This document shows, one piece after another, positions 7,801-16,587 of a DNA stretch of 64,000 bases. Position numbers and translations under genes: made by a program. The stretch covers positions 1 to 64,000 of the forward strand of contig JACMNE010000155.1 in the NCBI GenBank assembly GCA_014378715.1, read 5' to 3'. The notes below the pieces were generated by a model. That model was not told the origin of the DNA and did not search any database. It saw only the letters and a program-made list of their open reading frames with translations. Position 1 is the first letter of the stretch; every line of letters starts with the position of its first letter. This DNA comes from Microbacteriaceae bacterium. Lineage in GTDB: Bacteria; Actinomycetota; Actinomycetes; Actinomycetales; Microbacteriaceae.

Positions 7801-8802
7801 ATGGTATTCGGACTCAGCGGAGACGAACTCCACGAGCGCATCGGCAGCCTCGCGCAGGTCGTGCGCCTCGACAGCCTCATCGAAGCCGAGGGTCCGGCGC
7901 GCGGCACCCGGCGGCTGCGCATGGTGAACGGCGGCGGCCTCGAGATCGAGCTGCACCCCGACCGCGCGCTCGACATCGGACGCGTCAGCATCGACGGCAT
8001 CCCCGTGAGCTGGCTCTCGCCGGTCGGATTCGCCGCCCCGCAGTTCTCCGAGCCTGCGGATGCCGGGTGGCTGCGCACCTTCGGGGGAGGGTTGCTCGCC
8101 ACCTGCGGCCTCGACACCTTCGGCCCGGCCGGCGAGGACGACGGTGACCTGCTCGGACTCCACGGGCGGATCGGCACCCGGCCGGCCACGATCACCCGGG
8201 CGGAGGCGACCGCGACCGGCGTCGTCGTCGAGGCCGAGATTCGCCAGGCGCGCCTGTTCGGCGAGAACCTGCTGCTGCGCCGACGCATCAGCTCGGCGGC
8301 CGGATCGCACGGCTTCACGGTCGACGACACCGTGACGAACGAGGGTTTCGCCGATGCCCCGCACATGATCCTGTACCATGCCAACCTCGGCTGGCCCCTC
8401 ATCGACGATGTCGCCGTGCTCGACATCCCCTCGCACACGGTGACCCCGAGGGATCGGGCAGCGGATGTCGCGCTCGAGGGCTCATCGCACCTGGACGCCC
8501 CCACTTCGGGCTTCCGTGAGCAGGTGTACCGCCACGACTTCGCACCGGACACCCCGGTCGAGGTGCGCGTCACGAACCCCCGCATCGGCGTCGAGTTCAC
8601 CCTGGGGTTCTCCACAGGCACGCTGCCGTTCCTGCACCAGTGGAAGATGCTCGGTCAGGGAGCCTATGTGCTCGGGCTCGAGCCGGCGAACAGCGGAACG
8701 CTGCTCGGACGAGCGGCCGCGCGGGCTGGCGGCGACCTGCCCGTGCTCGCGCCGGGCCAGAGTGTCAGCTACCGCCTCGACTTCGGCCTGCGGCGGGTAT
8801 AG
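7801..8802 (+). CDS. DUF4432 family protein, aldose 1-epimerase-like
   Basis: The protein has 333 residues and a galactose-mutarotase-like beta-sandwich pattern, with no signal peptide. Features include 'ELHPDRALDIG', 'GGGLLATCGLDTFGP', 'LHGRIG' near residues 120-125 and 'LYHANLGWPL' near 199-208. In related folds the His residues of such segments line the sugar site. DUF4432 members commonly sit beside carbohydrate catabolic genes, as this one does: it ends 44 bases from the convergent end of the sugar island. The ATG has a clear AAGGAG site and the TAGGGT box 24 bases upstream. A role in anomer interconversion of the island's substrate is inference. Confidence 0.78.
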   Translation: MVFGLSGDELHERIGSLAQVVRLDSLIEAEGPARGTRRLRMVNGGGLEIELHPDRALDIGRVSIDGIPVSWLSPVGFAAPQFSEPADAGWLRTFGGGLLATCGLDTFGPAGEDDGDLLGLHGRIGTRPATITRAEATATGVVVEAEIRQARLFGENLLLRRRISSAAGSHGFTVDDTVTNEGFADAPHMILYHANLGWPLIDDVAVLDIPSHTVTPRDRAADVALEGSSHLDAPTSGFREQVYRHDFAPDTPVEVRVTNPRIGVEFTLGFSTGTLPFLHQWKMLGQGAYVLGLEPANSGTLLGRAAARAGGDLPVLAPGQSVSYRLDFGLRRV

Positions 8803-8846
8803 CGCCGGTCACGGGCGCCCCTCAGCTTGCCGGTCAGGTCCGCGCC

Positions 8847-10037
8847 TCAGCTCCGCACGATGCGGTAGCCGTCGGCGACGGTCTCGATCGCCAGCTGGTG
8901 CAGTCCATCGACGACGAGATCCGCCTCGAGTGCGACATCCGGATGTGTTCCGGCCACGGCGACTGTGGTGCAGCCGGCGGCTCGTGCGGCGGTGAGTCCG
9001 GCCGGGGCGTCCTCAAAGACGAGGCACTTCGTCGGGTCGACGCCGAGCAACCTCGCGGCGAGCAGGAAGGGCTCCGGGTCGGGCTTGCCCCGAGTCACAT
9101 CGTCGAAGGTCACGACGGTGTGCGGCCGCGGGATGCCCGCGGCCTCGATCCGGGCGGCGGCGAGCACGCGGGTGCCGCTGGTGACGATCGCCTTCGCCGA
9201 GTGCGGCAGCGCAGTGAGGAAGTCCGCAGATCCGTGGAACGCCGTCACATCGTGAAGGTCATTCGACTCGAGCTCGATGATGCGGGCGAGCGCCGTCGCG
9301 ACGAGCTCGTCCGGCAGGAAGGACGCGATGAGCTGGGCCGCCGGCTGGCCGTGCCCCGACCCAGCGAGGTCCGCGTCGAAGCCGAACTCGCGCCCGAGGG
9401 TATCCCAGGACCGCAGCACCGACGGGGTGGAGTCGATGAGCGTGCCGTCGAGGTCGAAGAGCACCGCGTCGAAGGTGCGGGAGAACACGGGGGAGTCCGC
9501 CGGCAACGCCCGGTGGCGTCCGAGATAACCGAGGGTCGCGGCGATCTGCTCGCCGGTCGCGAGGTCGGCGTCGAGCCGCAGGTGCGGCACGGCGGGGGCG
9601 GATCCCACGGGTGGGTCGGCGATGTGCGCGTCGCGGATCTCGCCGCGAACAGTGCGCCGGGCGGTCAGCAGCTCGGTCGGAGCGGCCAGCCAGACCACCT
9701 CGGGGCGGGCGGGGTGCACCGCCGCGACGAGGGACGCCCACTCGGAGGCCCCCGCCATCTCGCGTGTGAAGGGCGCGACCAGCACGGCGCCGACCCCTGC
9801 CCGCACCTGGTCGCGGGCGGCCGCGGCCAGCGACGCGTACCGTGCTGGCCGCAGGGCAGGCCGGAGGGCGTCGCTGTTCCAGTGATCGCCACCGAAGATG
9901 GGGACGATGAGCGCGTCGAGAACCGGGTTGGTGATGCTGTCCAGGTCGAGCATCGGCAGGCCGAGCTCGCGGGCCATCGCAAGGCCCAGGGTGGACTTCC
10001 CGGTGCCGGCCGCACCGGCGACGATGACGATCTTCAT
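8847..10037 (-). CDS. Fusion of P-loop kinase and HAD sugar phosphatase
   Basis: This 396-residue protein joins two enzyme-like domains. Residues 1-170 form a small P-loop NTPase with Walker A 'GAAGTGKST' at 8-16, resembling gluconate/shikimate-type or AAA_33 kinases. Residues about 185-396 form a HAD-IA phosphatase with the nucleophile motif 'FDLDGTLIDS', 'VTSGT', 'RGKPDPEPFLLAA' and 'VFEDAPAGLTAA', closest in pattern to glycerol-3-phosphate or hexitol/sugar phosphatases. ATG 10037 is chosen because the kinase motif then starts at the N-terminus; an in-frame TTG at 10070 lies inside the operator. It is transcribed divergently from lacI and probably controlled by it. The substrate is unknown. 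Confidence 0.8.
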   Translation of the reverse strand: MKIVIVAGAAGTGKSTLGLAMARELGLPMLDLDSITNPVLDALIVPIFGGDHWNSDALRPALRPARYASLAAAARDQVRAGVGAVLVAPFTREMAGASEWASLVAAVHPARPEVVWLAAPTELLTARRTVRGEIRDAHIADPPVGSAPAVPHLRLDADLATGEQIAATLGYLGRHRALPADSPVFSRTFDAVLFDLDGTLIDSTPSVLRSWDTLGREFGFDADLAGSGHGQPAAQLIASFLPDELVATALARIIELESNDLHDVTAFHGSADFLTALPHSAKAIVTSGTRVLAAARIEAAGIPRPHTVVTFDDVTRGKPDPEPFLLAARLLGVDPTKCLVFEDAPAGLTAARAAGCTTVAVAGTHPDVALEADLVVDGLHQLAIETVADGYRIVRS

Positions 10038-10065
10038 CGGGGGAAATACCGGGAAAATGCCCCTT

Positions 10066-10077
10066 GACAACGTTGTC
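10066..10077. promoter_or_regulatory. LacI-type operator 1, GACAACGTTGTC
   Basis: This is a perfect 12-base palindrome with the central CG typical of LacI-family sites. It lies just downstream of a minus-strand TATAGT box (10089-10094), where a bound repressor would block the kinase-phosphatase gene. An identical copy lies 88 bases away before lacI. Confidence 0.85.
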
Positions 10078-10088
10078 TCATGGGCTCG

Positions 10089-10094
10089 ACTATA
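10089..10094 (-). promoter_or_regulatory. -10 box TATAGT of the kinase-phosphatase gene
   Basis: Read on the minus strand, TATAGT gives a start near 10082, directly ahead of operator 1. No good -35 is visible, as expected for a regulated promoter. Confidence 0.45.
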
Positions 10095-10153
10095 GACCCA
10101 ACCAATAACGACGAGGGCGTCGGATTTTTTCTCACCACCCCCTCGACCGCAGA

Positions 10154-10165
10154 GACAACGTTGTC
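10154..10165. promoter_or_regulatory. LacI-type operator 2, GACAACGTTGTC
   Basis: This second exact copy of the palindrome sits immediately upstream of the GGAGG ribosome binding site of lacI. Two sites 88 bases apart would suit looping by a tetramer or cooperative repression of both divergent units. Confidence 0.85.
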
Positions 10166-10183
10166 ATCCGGGAGGTGAACACA

Positions 10184-11182
10184 GTGCGCGATCGACCCAG
10201 CATCACCGATGTCGCCGCCCACGCGGGAGTGAGCATCAAGACCGTCTCCCGGGTCGTCAACGCGGAGGCGTCTGTTCTGCCCGCGACCAGAGCCAGGGTC
10301 GACCTGTCGATCAGCGAGCTCGGCTATGTGCCCAACAGCTCGGCGCGCACCCTCAAGTCGGGAGTCGGGGATGCGGTCGGAGTGGTCATCGACACGATCG
10401 CCGACCCGTTCTTCGCCGCCCTCGTCAGCGTGATCGAGACCCGTGCCCTCGCCGAGGACATGGGGGTGCTCTTCGCGAGCACCGGTTTCGACGAGGGACG
10501 CGAGCGCGATCAGCTGCTGCGCCTCGCCGGCCAGCAGGTGCGCGGCATCATCCTCGCCCCCGTCGCCCAGGACCACGGCTACCTCGAGCGCTATCGCGCG
10601 AGCACCCCCATTGTGATGGTCGACCGCCCCCGCGACACCTTCGACTCTGTGGTCGTCGACGACATCCGTGCCACACGGGCGGCCATCGACCAGTTCGTGC
10701 GCCTCGGGCACACCCGCATCGCCTTCATCGGATTCGACGCCAGGTTCAGCACCACCACCCACCGCTACGAGGGCTACCGGCAGGCGCTCGCCGAGCACGG
10801 GATCCCCCTCGATCACACCCTCGCCCCGCAGGCCGCCGCCGAGGTCACCGACGCCAAGGTCGCGACGTTGGGCCTCTTCGGCCTCGCCTCGCCGCCCACC
10901 GCGATCTTCGCCGCCAACCCCCGCGCCGGCATCGGCGTCGTCGATGCCCTCCACACGACCGGGCATACCGGGGTTGCCGTCATCTCCTTCGGCGACTTCG
11001 CGTTCGCCAGCGTGATCCGCCCGGCGGTCAGCTACATCGACCAGGACCCGTTCCACATCGGTAACGCCGCTATTGAACGACTCATCACCCTCATCAACGA
11101 ACCCGGAACGCAGCGCAAACGGATCGTGCTCGACACGAACCTCGTCGCGCGCGGCTCGGGAGAAATCCGGGCCACCGCATGA
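10184..11182 (+). CDS. LacI family regulator of the sugar island
   Basis: This 332-residue regulator has the LacI helix-turn-helix 'SITDVAAHAGVSIKTVSRVV' near residues 6-25 and the hinge-helix region 'YVPNSSARTLKSG'. A periplasmic-binding-protein-like sensor domain follows ('GVVIDTIADPFFA', then 'FIGFDARFSTTTHRYEGYRQ'). GTG 10184 is preferred because GGAGG at 10171-10175 is eight bases upstream; the earlier GTG at 10175 overlaps that site. Its stop overlaps the next ATG by four bases, so it heads the operon it presumably controls. The two palindromes flanking the divergent promoter are its likely operators. The effector, probably a sugar or sugar phosphate, is unknown. Confidence 0.92.
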   Translation: MRDRPSITDVAAHAGVSIKTVSRVVNAEASVLPATRARVDLSISELGYVPNSSARTLKSGVGDAVGVVIDTIADPFFAALVSVIETRALAEDMGVLFASTGFDEGRERDQLLRLAGQQVRGIILAPVAQDHGYLERYRASTPIVMVDRPRDTFDSVVVDDIRATRAAIDQFVRLGHTRIAFIGFDARFSTTTHRYEGYRQALAEHGIPLDHTLAPQAAAEVTDAKVATLGLFGLASPPTAIFAANPRAGIGVVDALHTTGHTGVAVISFGDFAFASVIRPAVSYIDQDPFHIGNAAIERLITLINEPGTQRKRIVLDTNLVARGSGEIRATA

Positions 11183-12324
11183 CCGCCACACGTACGACCC
11201 CCCTCCCTCTCGAGCTCGGCCCGAATCTCATCGACCACTACTACCGCGGCGGCGACCGCATCGCGAAGCTGCGCGGCATCCGCACCACCTCCGACCACCA
11301 GCCGGAGGAGTGGCTAGCCGCCACCGTCAGCCGGCATGGTGAGGAGACCATCGGACTGGCCCGCACCACCGGCGGCGACCTGCTGCGCGACCTCGTCGCC
11401 GCCGACCACGCGGCCTGGGTCGGTCCCGACCACGCGGCCGCCCGTGACCGCTCCGACCTCGGCATCCTCGTCAAGTTGCTCGACCCGCGCACCCGCCTCC
11501 CCGTGCACGTGCACCCCGACCGTGCCTTCGCCACGAGCCACCTCGACTGCCCCTACGGCAAGACCGAGGCCTGGTTCATCCTCGACGCCGAGCCGGGCTG
11601 CGCCGTGTACCTCGGGTGGAAAGCCGATGTCGACCCCGACGAGCTGGCGCGCAGGCGCGAGGCACAGGACTCCGAGTGGATGCTCTCGCGCATGAACCGC
11701 CTCGAGGTCTCGCCGGGGATGGCGGTTCTGGTGCCGGCCGGCCAGGTGCACGCGATCGACGCGGGGATCTTCCTGGCCGAGGTGCAGGAGCCCACCGATT
11801 TCTCGATCGTGCTCGAGTGGTCGATCACGACCTCGACTCGCGACCAGTCCCACCTGGGCATCGGCTTCGACGCCGTGATGCCGGCGGTCTCGACCTCGCG
11901 CCTCGACCCCGCCCGCCTCGACTTCGCAGCGCTGCTTGACACTTCACGCCCCGACGGCCTCGTCCGGCTGAGCGACCTCGCCCTGCGCGGTGAGGCCGAG
12001 GTAGACCTGATGCCAGCAGCGGCCGCCGCGTACTTCACCCTGCGCCACGCCGCGCCAGAAGCGGATGCCCGCATCCCCGTCACGGCGGGGTTCGCCGTGG
12101 TCCTCGTGCTCTCCGGGTCCGGAAGTATCACCGGGACCGACGGGGCGACCGTCGGCGTCTCGGCAGGCAACGTCTTCGCGGTCCCGCACGCCTTCGGCGA
12201 CTGGACGGTGAGCGGCGACGTGCACCTGCTCATCGCCGGCCCCGGCGTGGGCTGGCCGGCCACACTCCGGAACGCCGACGGCACCGGTGTGGACGGCACC
12301 GATGCAGCCGGGACCGCGACCTGA
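11179..12324 (+). CDS. Class I mannose-6-phosphate isomerase-like cupin
   Basis: This 381-residue cytosolic enzyme of the type I phosphomannose isomerase family would interconvert an aldose phosphate (or a related sugar) and its ketose. Metal-ligand motifs are visible: 'VHVHPDRAFA' near residues 112-121, 'YGKTEAW' near 128-134 and 'AGQVHAIDAG' near 193-202. A C-terminal cupin tail follows. The gene overlaps lacI by ATGA and the next kinase by one base, so the three are translationally coupled. Family members have been recruited for sugars other than mannose, and the lack of any mannose-specific neighbour argues for that here. I therefore give no gene symbol. Confidence 0.82.
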   Translation: MTATRTTPLPLELGPNLIDHYYRGGDRIAKLRGIRTTSDHQPEEWLAATVSRHGEETIGLARTTGGDLLRDLVAADHAAWVGPDHAAARDRSDLGILVKLLDPRTRLPVHVHPDRAFATSHLDCPYGKTEAWFILDAEPGCAVYLGWKADVDPDELARRREAQDSEWMLSRMNRLEVSPGMAVLVPAGQVHAIDAGIFLAEVQEPTDFSIVLEWSITTSTRDQSHLGIGFDAVMPAVSTSRLDPARLDFAALLDTSRPDGLVRLSDLALRGEAEVDLMPAAAAAYFTLRHAAPEADARIPVTAGFAVVLVLSGSGSITGTDGATVGVSAGNVFAVPHAFGDWTVSGDVHLLIAGPGVGWPATLRNADGTGVDGTDAAGTAT

Positions 12325-13787
12325 TGGTCGACGTGGTGGCCGGGCTCGACCTCGGCAGCACCAGCATCAAGCTCCTCGTCGCCACCCGCGACGGAGACGA
12401 GCTCTTCGTCCTCCTCACCCCGACCCCGTGGACCACGGCCGCCCGCGGCTGCACCGAGCTGGCCCAGTCCGACCTCAGCGACGCCGTCATCGGCCTGCTC
12501 GGGCGGGCCGCTGACCGGCTCGCCGACGAGGTCGACGGCGCCCGCGTGGTGGCGCTCGGTGCCTCGGGCATGGCCGAGGCAGGGTTCCTGATCGACCGCA
12601 CCGGGGTCGCCCTCTCCTCGGCCATCGCCTGGTTCGACCCGCGCGGCGCCGACGAGATCGCCGCGACCCCCGAGGCGCTCCGCCGTGAGTTCCCCGGACG
12701 CACGGGTCTGCCCGTCGGACCGATCGCCACGATCGCCAAGCTTCTCCATCTGCGCGACACCGGCATCGCCCTGGCCGGCACCCGATGGCTCAACATCCCC
12801 GAGTTCGTGGTGCACCTGCTCGGTGGCCCGATGGTGACGGAGTACTCCCTCGCTTCCCGCACCGGGCTGCTCGACCAGGACACCGGTCAGCCCTGGCCGG
12901 CCGCCCTCGACCTGCTCGGGGTCGACGACGACTTCCTGCCGCCGCGGTGCAGCGCAGGCGAGGCGCTCGGCCTGGCGTCACATCCGCTTCTTCCCGCCGT
13001 CTTCTCCGGCGCGACCCTCACGATCGCGGGACACGACCATCTCGTCTCTGCCGTCGCGGCCGGCGCCACCGCGAGCCACCAGCTGTACAACTCGATGGGC
13101 ACAGCCGAGGCGCTCGTGCGCATCCTCGACGGGCCGCTGCCGTTCGACGCCAGGGACCGGCTCGCCTCCGCCGGCATCAACGCCCTGCGCCACGTGATCC
13201 CCGGAAAGTACGTGCTGCTCGCCGGTACCCGGGCCGGTCTGGTGATGCGGCGGGTGTTCCAACTGCTCGGCATCGTCGACGCCCCCGCCCGCCTCGCGAT
13301 CGACGCGGCCGCGATGGCGCTGCCGGTCGACGGCGGGCCGGCCGGCCGAAGCGTCACCGTGACCGGGGCCCGGAACGACGACGGGGTGCTGGCTGTGCGG
13401 GTCGACGGAGACGGGGTCACCCCCGCCGAACTCTTCGCGGCAACGCTCATGCACGGCAACGAGATGAGTGCCGCCCTCATCGCCGTGATGGACAGGGAGG
13501 TTCCGGCGGCGAGCACCTGTGTGCTCACCGGAGGCTGGGCGCGGATGTCGAGTGTTGTGCGGGCGCGCCGCCTGGTGCTGCCCGAGCTCTCCCACACCTC
13601 CCGCGACGAGGACACGGCCTTCGGCGCAGCGCTCTTCGCCGCGTTCGCCGCTCGGACGCAGCCGGAAGCGAACCCCGACGACCGCGCAGACCAGTTCGCG
13701 GCGTTCGCCGCCCGATTCTGCGCCCCGGCCGATGGGCGCACCAGGATCCCCCTCCAGAACAGCGCCACCCAAGGAGTCATGTCATGA
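12324..13787 (+). CDS. FGGY family carbohydrate kinase 1
   Basis: This 487-residue kinase of the hexokinase/actin fold would phosphorylate a ketose or polyol with ATP. It begins with the phosphate-1 motif 'GLDLGSTSIKLLVAT' at residues 7-21. 'TIAGHDHLVSA' near 234-244 supplies the probable catalytic Asp, and 'CVLTGGWARMSS' near 400-411 the adenosine site. It overlaps its upstream neighbour as TGATG and the downstream aldolase as ATGA. It differs strongly from the second FGGY kinase at 24261, so the two probably act on different intermediates. Substrate prediction within FGGY needs phylogeny. Confidence 0.87.
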   Translation: MVDVVAGLDLGSTSIKLLVATRDGDELFVLLTPTPWTTAARGCTELAQSDLSDAVIGLLGRAADRLADEVDGARVVALGASGMAEAGFLIDRTGVALSSAIAWFDPRGADEIAATPEALRREFPGRTGLPVGPIATIAKLLHLRDTGIALAGTRWLNIPEFVVHLLGGPMVTEYSLASRTGLLDQDTGQPWPAALDLLGVDDDFLPPRCSAGEALGLASHPLLPAVFSGATLTIAGHDHLVSAVAAGATASHQLYNSMGTAEALVRILDGPLPFDARDRLASAGINALRHVIPGKYVLLAGTRAGLVMRRVFQLLGIVDAPARLAIDAAAMALPVDGGPAGRSVTVTGARNDDGVLAVRVDGDGVTPAELFAATLMHGNEMSAALIAVMDREVPAASTCVLTGGWARMSSVVRARRLVLPELSHTSRDEDTAFGAALFAAFAARTQPEANPDDRADQFAAFAARFCAPADGRTRIPLQNSATQGVMS

Positions 13788-14698
13788 CCGAAACGAAACA
13801 GCGGGCCAGCCTCGCGAGCATCTCCCAGACCGACAACACCTTCGCCATCGTCGCGATGGACCAGCGCAACACCCTCAAGCGCATGTACGCGGCGGTCGGC
13901 GCCCCTCCGCCCAGCGACCAGGAGCTGATCGAGAGCAAAGCGGATGTCGTCGCCGGCCTCAGGGGATCCGCGAGCGCCTTCCTGCTCGACCCCACCTTCG
14001 GGGTGCCCGCCCTCGACCTGATCGGAGGGAAGCGCCCCGGAGTGCTCCTCGCCGCGGAACCCACAGAGCGCGCGAGCTGGGAGGGCGAACCGCGGGCCTC
14101 CCGCGACCCCTCCCTCAACGCCGCCTGGGTGATCGAGAACCGCAGCGACGCGCTCAAGTTCTTCATCCAGCTGCGGCCGGGCCGCGCCAGAGCCAAGGGC
14201 ACCCCCGATCTGGTCGCTGAGGCGCTGACGGTGGTCGCCGCGGTCATCGCCGACGCCCGCGACGCGGGGGTGCCGAGTGTCATCGAGAACCTCATCTACC
14301 CGATCCCCGGCGAGGAGATGCTCACCGACCGCCAGCGCGAGGACGAGATCATCGAGGCCGGCCGCCTGCTCGACGCGCTCGGCCCCGATCTGCTCAAGCT
14401 CGAATACCCGGGCAGCCCTGCCGCCTGCCGCCGGCTCGCCGACTCGATCTTGTCCCCGTGGGCCGTGCTCTCGGCCGGGGTGGCCTTCGACGAGTTCACC
14501 CACGTACTCAAGGTGTCCTGCGACGACGGAGGGGCGTCGGGCTTCATCGCGGGGAGGGCTCTCTGGCGCGAGACCGTCGGCCTCGACCACGACGCCCGCC
14601 TCGCCTACCTCGCCGACGAGGGAATCCGTCGACTCGACACCTGCGTCGAGGCGATCTCCGGCCGTGCGCGGCCCTGGACCGAAAGGAAGCAGAAGTGA
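13784..14698 (+). CDS. Class I aldolase, LacD/YihT-like
   Basis: This 304-residue Schiff-base aldolase resembles tagatose-1,6-bisphosphate aldolase (LacD) and sulfofructose-phosphate aldolase (YihT). 'FAIVAMDQRNTLKRMYAA' near residues 21-38 and 'GGASGFIAGRALWRETVGL' near 249-267 are family signatures. Lys205 in 'LLKLEYPG' is the likely Schiff-base lysine. It probably cleaves a ketose (bis)phosphate to dihydroxyacetone phosphate and an aldehyde. AAGGAG precedes the ATG by seven bases, and the start overlaps the kinase stop. The adjacent kinase would make its substrate. No dedicated sulfoquinovosidase or sulfolactaldehyde reductase signature was seen nearby, so a sulfo-sugar role is unproven. 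Confidence 0.85.
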   Translation: MTETKQRASLASISQTDNTFAIVAMDQRNTLKRMYAAVGAPPPSDQELIESKADVVAGLRGSASAFLLDPTFGVPALDLIGGKRPGVLLAAEPTERASWEGEPRASRDPSLNAAWVIENRSDALKFFIQLRPGRARAKGTPDLVAEALTVVAAVIADARDAGVPSVIENLIYPIPGEEMLTDRQREDEIIEAGRLLDALGPDLLKLEYPGSPAACRRLADSILSPWAVLSAGVAFDEFTHVLKVSCDDGGASGFIAGRALWRETVGLDHDARLAYLADEGIRRLDTCVEAISGRARPWTERKQK

Positions 14699-15456
14699 CT
14701 GTTCCCGTACTCGAAGCGAAGGGCATCTCGCGGATGTTCGGACACGTCCGGGCCCTCGACAACGCCCACTTCGACATCTATCCCGGCGAGGTGGTCGCCC
14801 TCATCGGTGACAACGGCGCCGGCAAGTCCACACTCGTCAAGGCGCTCTCCGGCAACCTGGCGATCGACTCCGGCGAGATCCTGTTCGACGGCGAACCGGT
14901 GCAGTTCACCAGCCCCAACCAGGCGAGCGCCCTCGGCATCGAGACCGTGCACCAGGACCTCGCCCTTGCCCCCCACCTCGACCCGGTGCAGAACATGTAT
15001 CTCGGGCGGGAGATCATGCAGGACGGCATCGGCAAGCTGTTCGGCTTCATGAAGACGGCGGAGATGCGTGAGAAGTCGCGCATCGCCTTCGACGAGCTCG
15101 GGGCGACCGTGCGGTCGCTCACCCTGCCCGTCGGGAGTATGTCGGGCGGCCAGCGCCAGGCCATCGCCATCGCCCGGGCCGTCTCCTGGGCGAACCGGGT
15201 GGTGTTCCTCGACGAGCCGACCGCGGCCCTCGGGGTTCGCCAGACCAAGAACGTGCTCGAGACGATCCGCCGCGTGCGCGACAAGGGCATCGCGGTGGTG
15301 TTCATCAGCCATTCAATGCCGCACGTGATGGAGGTCTCCGACCGGGTGCAGGTGCTGCGCCTCGGAGCGAGCGCTGCCACCCTCACCACCAGTAAGACCT
15401 CGATGGAGGAACTCGTCGGCCTCATGACCGGCGCGAGCACGAAGGGAATCTCATGA
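14695..15456 (+). CDS. Sugar ABC transporter ATPase, single-domain frcA-like
   Basis: This 253-residue ATPase energises sugar import. It has a single nucleotide-binding domain: Walker A 'GDNGAGKST' near residues 38-46, Q-loop 'VHQDL', signature 'MSGGQRQ' near 149, Walker B 'VVFLDEP' and H-loop 'FISHS'. Most ribose-type (CUT2) importers use a double-domain ATPase of about 500 residues, so this belongs to the shorter FrcA-like subgroup. GTG 14695 overlaps the aldolase stop and has AAGGAAG upstream. Downstream it overlaps the permease by ATGA. Confidence 0.93.
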   Translation: MTVPVLEAKGISRMFGHVRALDNAHFDIYPGEVVALIGDNGAGKSTLVKALSGNLAIDSGEILFDGEPVQFTSPNQASALGIETVHQDLALAPHLDPVQNMYLGREIMQDGIGKLFGFMKTAEMREKSRIAFDELGATVRSLTLPVGSMSGGQRQAIAIARAVSWANRVVFLDEPTAALGVRQTKNVLETIRRVRDKGIAVVFISHSMPHVMEVSDRVQVLRLGASAATLTTSKTSMEELVGLMTGASTKGIS

Positions 15457-16547
15457 GTGACACCAAGATCGACGAGTCGGGACCGGAGACCACACTGATC
15501 GATCTGCGCAACGCCGAGCGGGGCGGGGCGGTGCGTCGGCTGCTGCGTGCGCAGTCGTTCCAGATCCTGCTGGTGCTGCTGGTGATCGTCGCGATCTTCA
15601 GCGCGATCGCCCCCGACTACTTCGCCCAACTGAGCAACTTCCGCCTGATCGTGCAGAACGCGTCGATCCTCGCCGTCATCGGCGTGGGGATGACGTTCAT
15701 CATCATCACCTCAGGCATCGACCTCTCGGTCGGCTCGGTGCTCGTCTTCTCCGGCGTCGTCGCGGCCATGGTCATGCGCGCCATCGGTGGGGACGGCTGG
15801 GGTGTCGCCTTCATCGGCATCGTCGTGGCGATCCTCTCCGGGCTGGCCTGGGGCATCCTCAACGGGGTGCTGATCGCCAAGGCGAAGGTGCCGCCCCTCA
15901 TCGTCACCCTCGGCTCGATGGGCATGGCGCTCGGGTTTGCGCAGATCCTCACCGGCGGCATCGATATTCGCGAGGCCCCCGCAGTGCTCAGCGACGTCAT
16001 CGGCTACGGCAACGTGCTGGGCACCGTACCGGTGCTCTCGGTCATCGCCCTGGTGATCGTGGTGATCGGCGCGATCGTGCTGCATTACACGAGGTTCGGC
16101 CGTTACACCTACGCGGTCGGATCGAGCGAAGAGGCGTCCCGCCGGGTCGGGGTCAAGGTCGACCGCCACCTGATCAAGGTCTACGCCCTCTCCGGGGCAC
16201 TCTCCGGGTTCGCCGGCATTCTCTCCCTTGCCCAGTTCAACACCACAGCCATCGCCGGACAGTCCACGACCAACCTCAATGTCATCGCGGCCGTCGTCAT
16301 CGGAGGCACCTCGCTCTTCGGCGGCCTCGGCACGATCTTCGGCACCGTGGTCGGTCTCTTCATCCCTGCCGTCCTGCAGAACGGCTTCGTCATCACCGGC
16401 GTGCAGCCGTTCTGGCAGCAGGTCGCGGTGGGCGCCGTGCTGATCGTCGCCGTCTACGTCGACCAGGCCCGCCGCAGCTCCGCGCTGCGCGGCGGACAGT
16501 CCACCTCCAGCCTCTGGCGGCGCCTCGTCACCAGATCCCCCAAATAA
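15453..16547 (+). CDS. Sugar ABC transporter permease, RbsC/FrcC-like
   Basis: This 364-residue inner-membrane permease has about ten helices and the CUT2 hallmark 'TSGIDLSVGSVLV' near residues 88-100. The cytoplasmic coupling segment 'AVGSSEEASRRVGVKV' lies near 220-235, and 'VIGGTSLFGGLGT' is further downstream. About 35 polar residues precede the first helix. It overlaps the ATPase gene by four bases and lies 40 bases before the binding-protein gene, completing an importer for a pentose, hexose or polyol. Confidence 0.93.
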   Translation: MSDTKIDESGPETTLIDLRNAERGGAVRRLLRAQSFQILLVLLVIVAIFSAIAPDYFAQLSNFRLIVQNASILAVIGVGMTFIIITSGIDLSVGSVLVFSGVVAAMVMRAIGGDGWGVAFIGIVVAILSGLAWGILNGVLIAKAKVPPLIVTLGSMGMALGFAQILTGGIDIREAPAVLSDVIGYGNVLGTVPVLSVIALVIVVIGAIVLHYTRFGRYTYAVGSSEEASRRVGVKVDRHLIKVYALSGALSGFAGILSLAQFNTTAIAGQSTTNLNVIAAVVIGGTSLFGGLGTIFGTVVGLFIPAVLQNGFVITGVQPFWQQVAVGAVLIVAVYVDQARRSSALRGGQSTSSLWRRLVTRSPK

Positions 16548-16587
16548 CACCCGAATCACCACCCAAGAGAAACCAGGAGTACTCACA

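Noticed and set aside
13784-14698. A sulfoquinovose (sulfo-EMP) operon based on YihT similarity
   Set aside because: No sulfoquinovosidase, SQ isomerase or sulfolactaldehyde reductase could be recognised. LacD-type aldolases share the same motifs.
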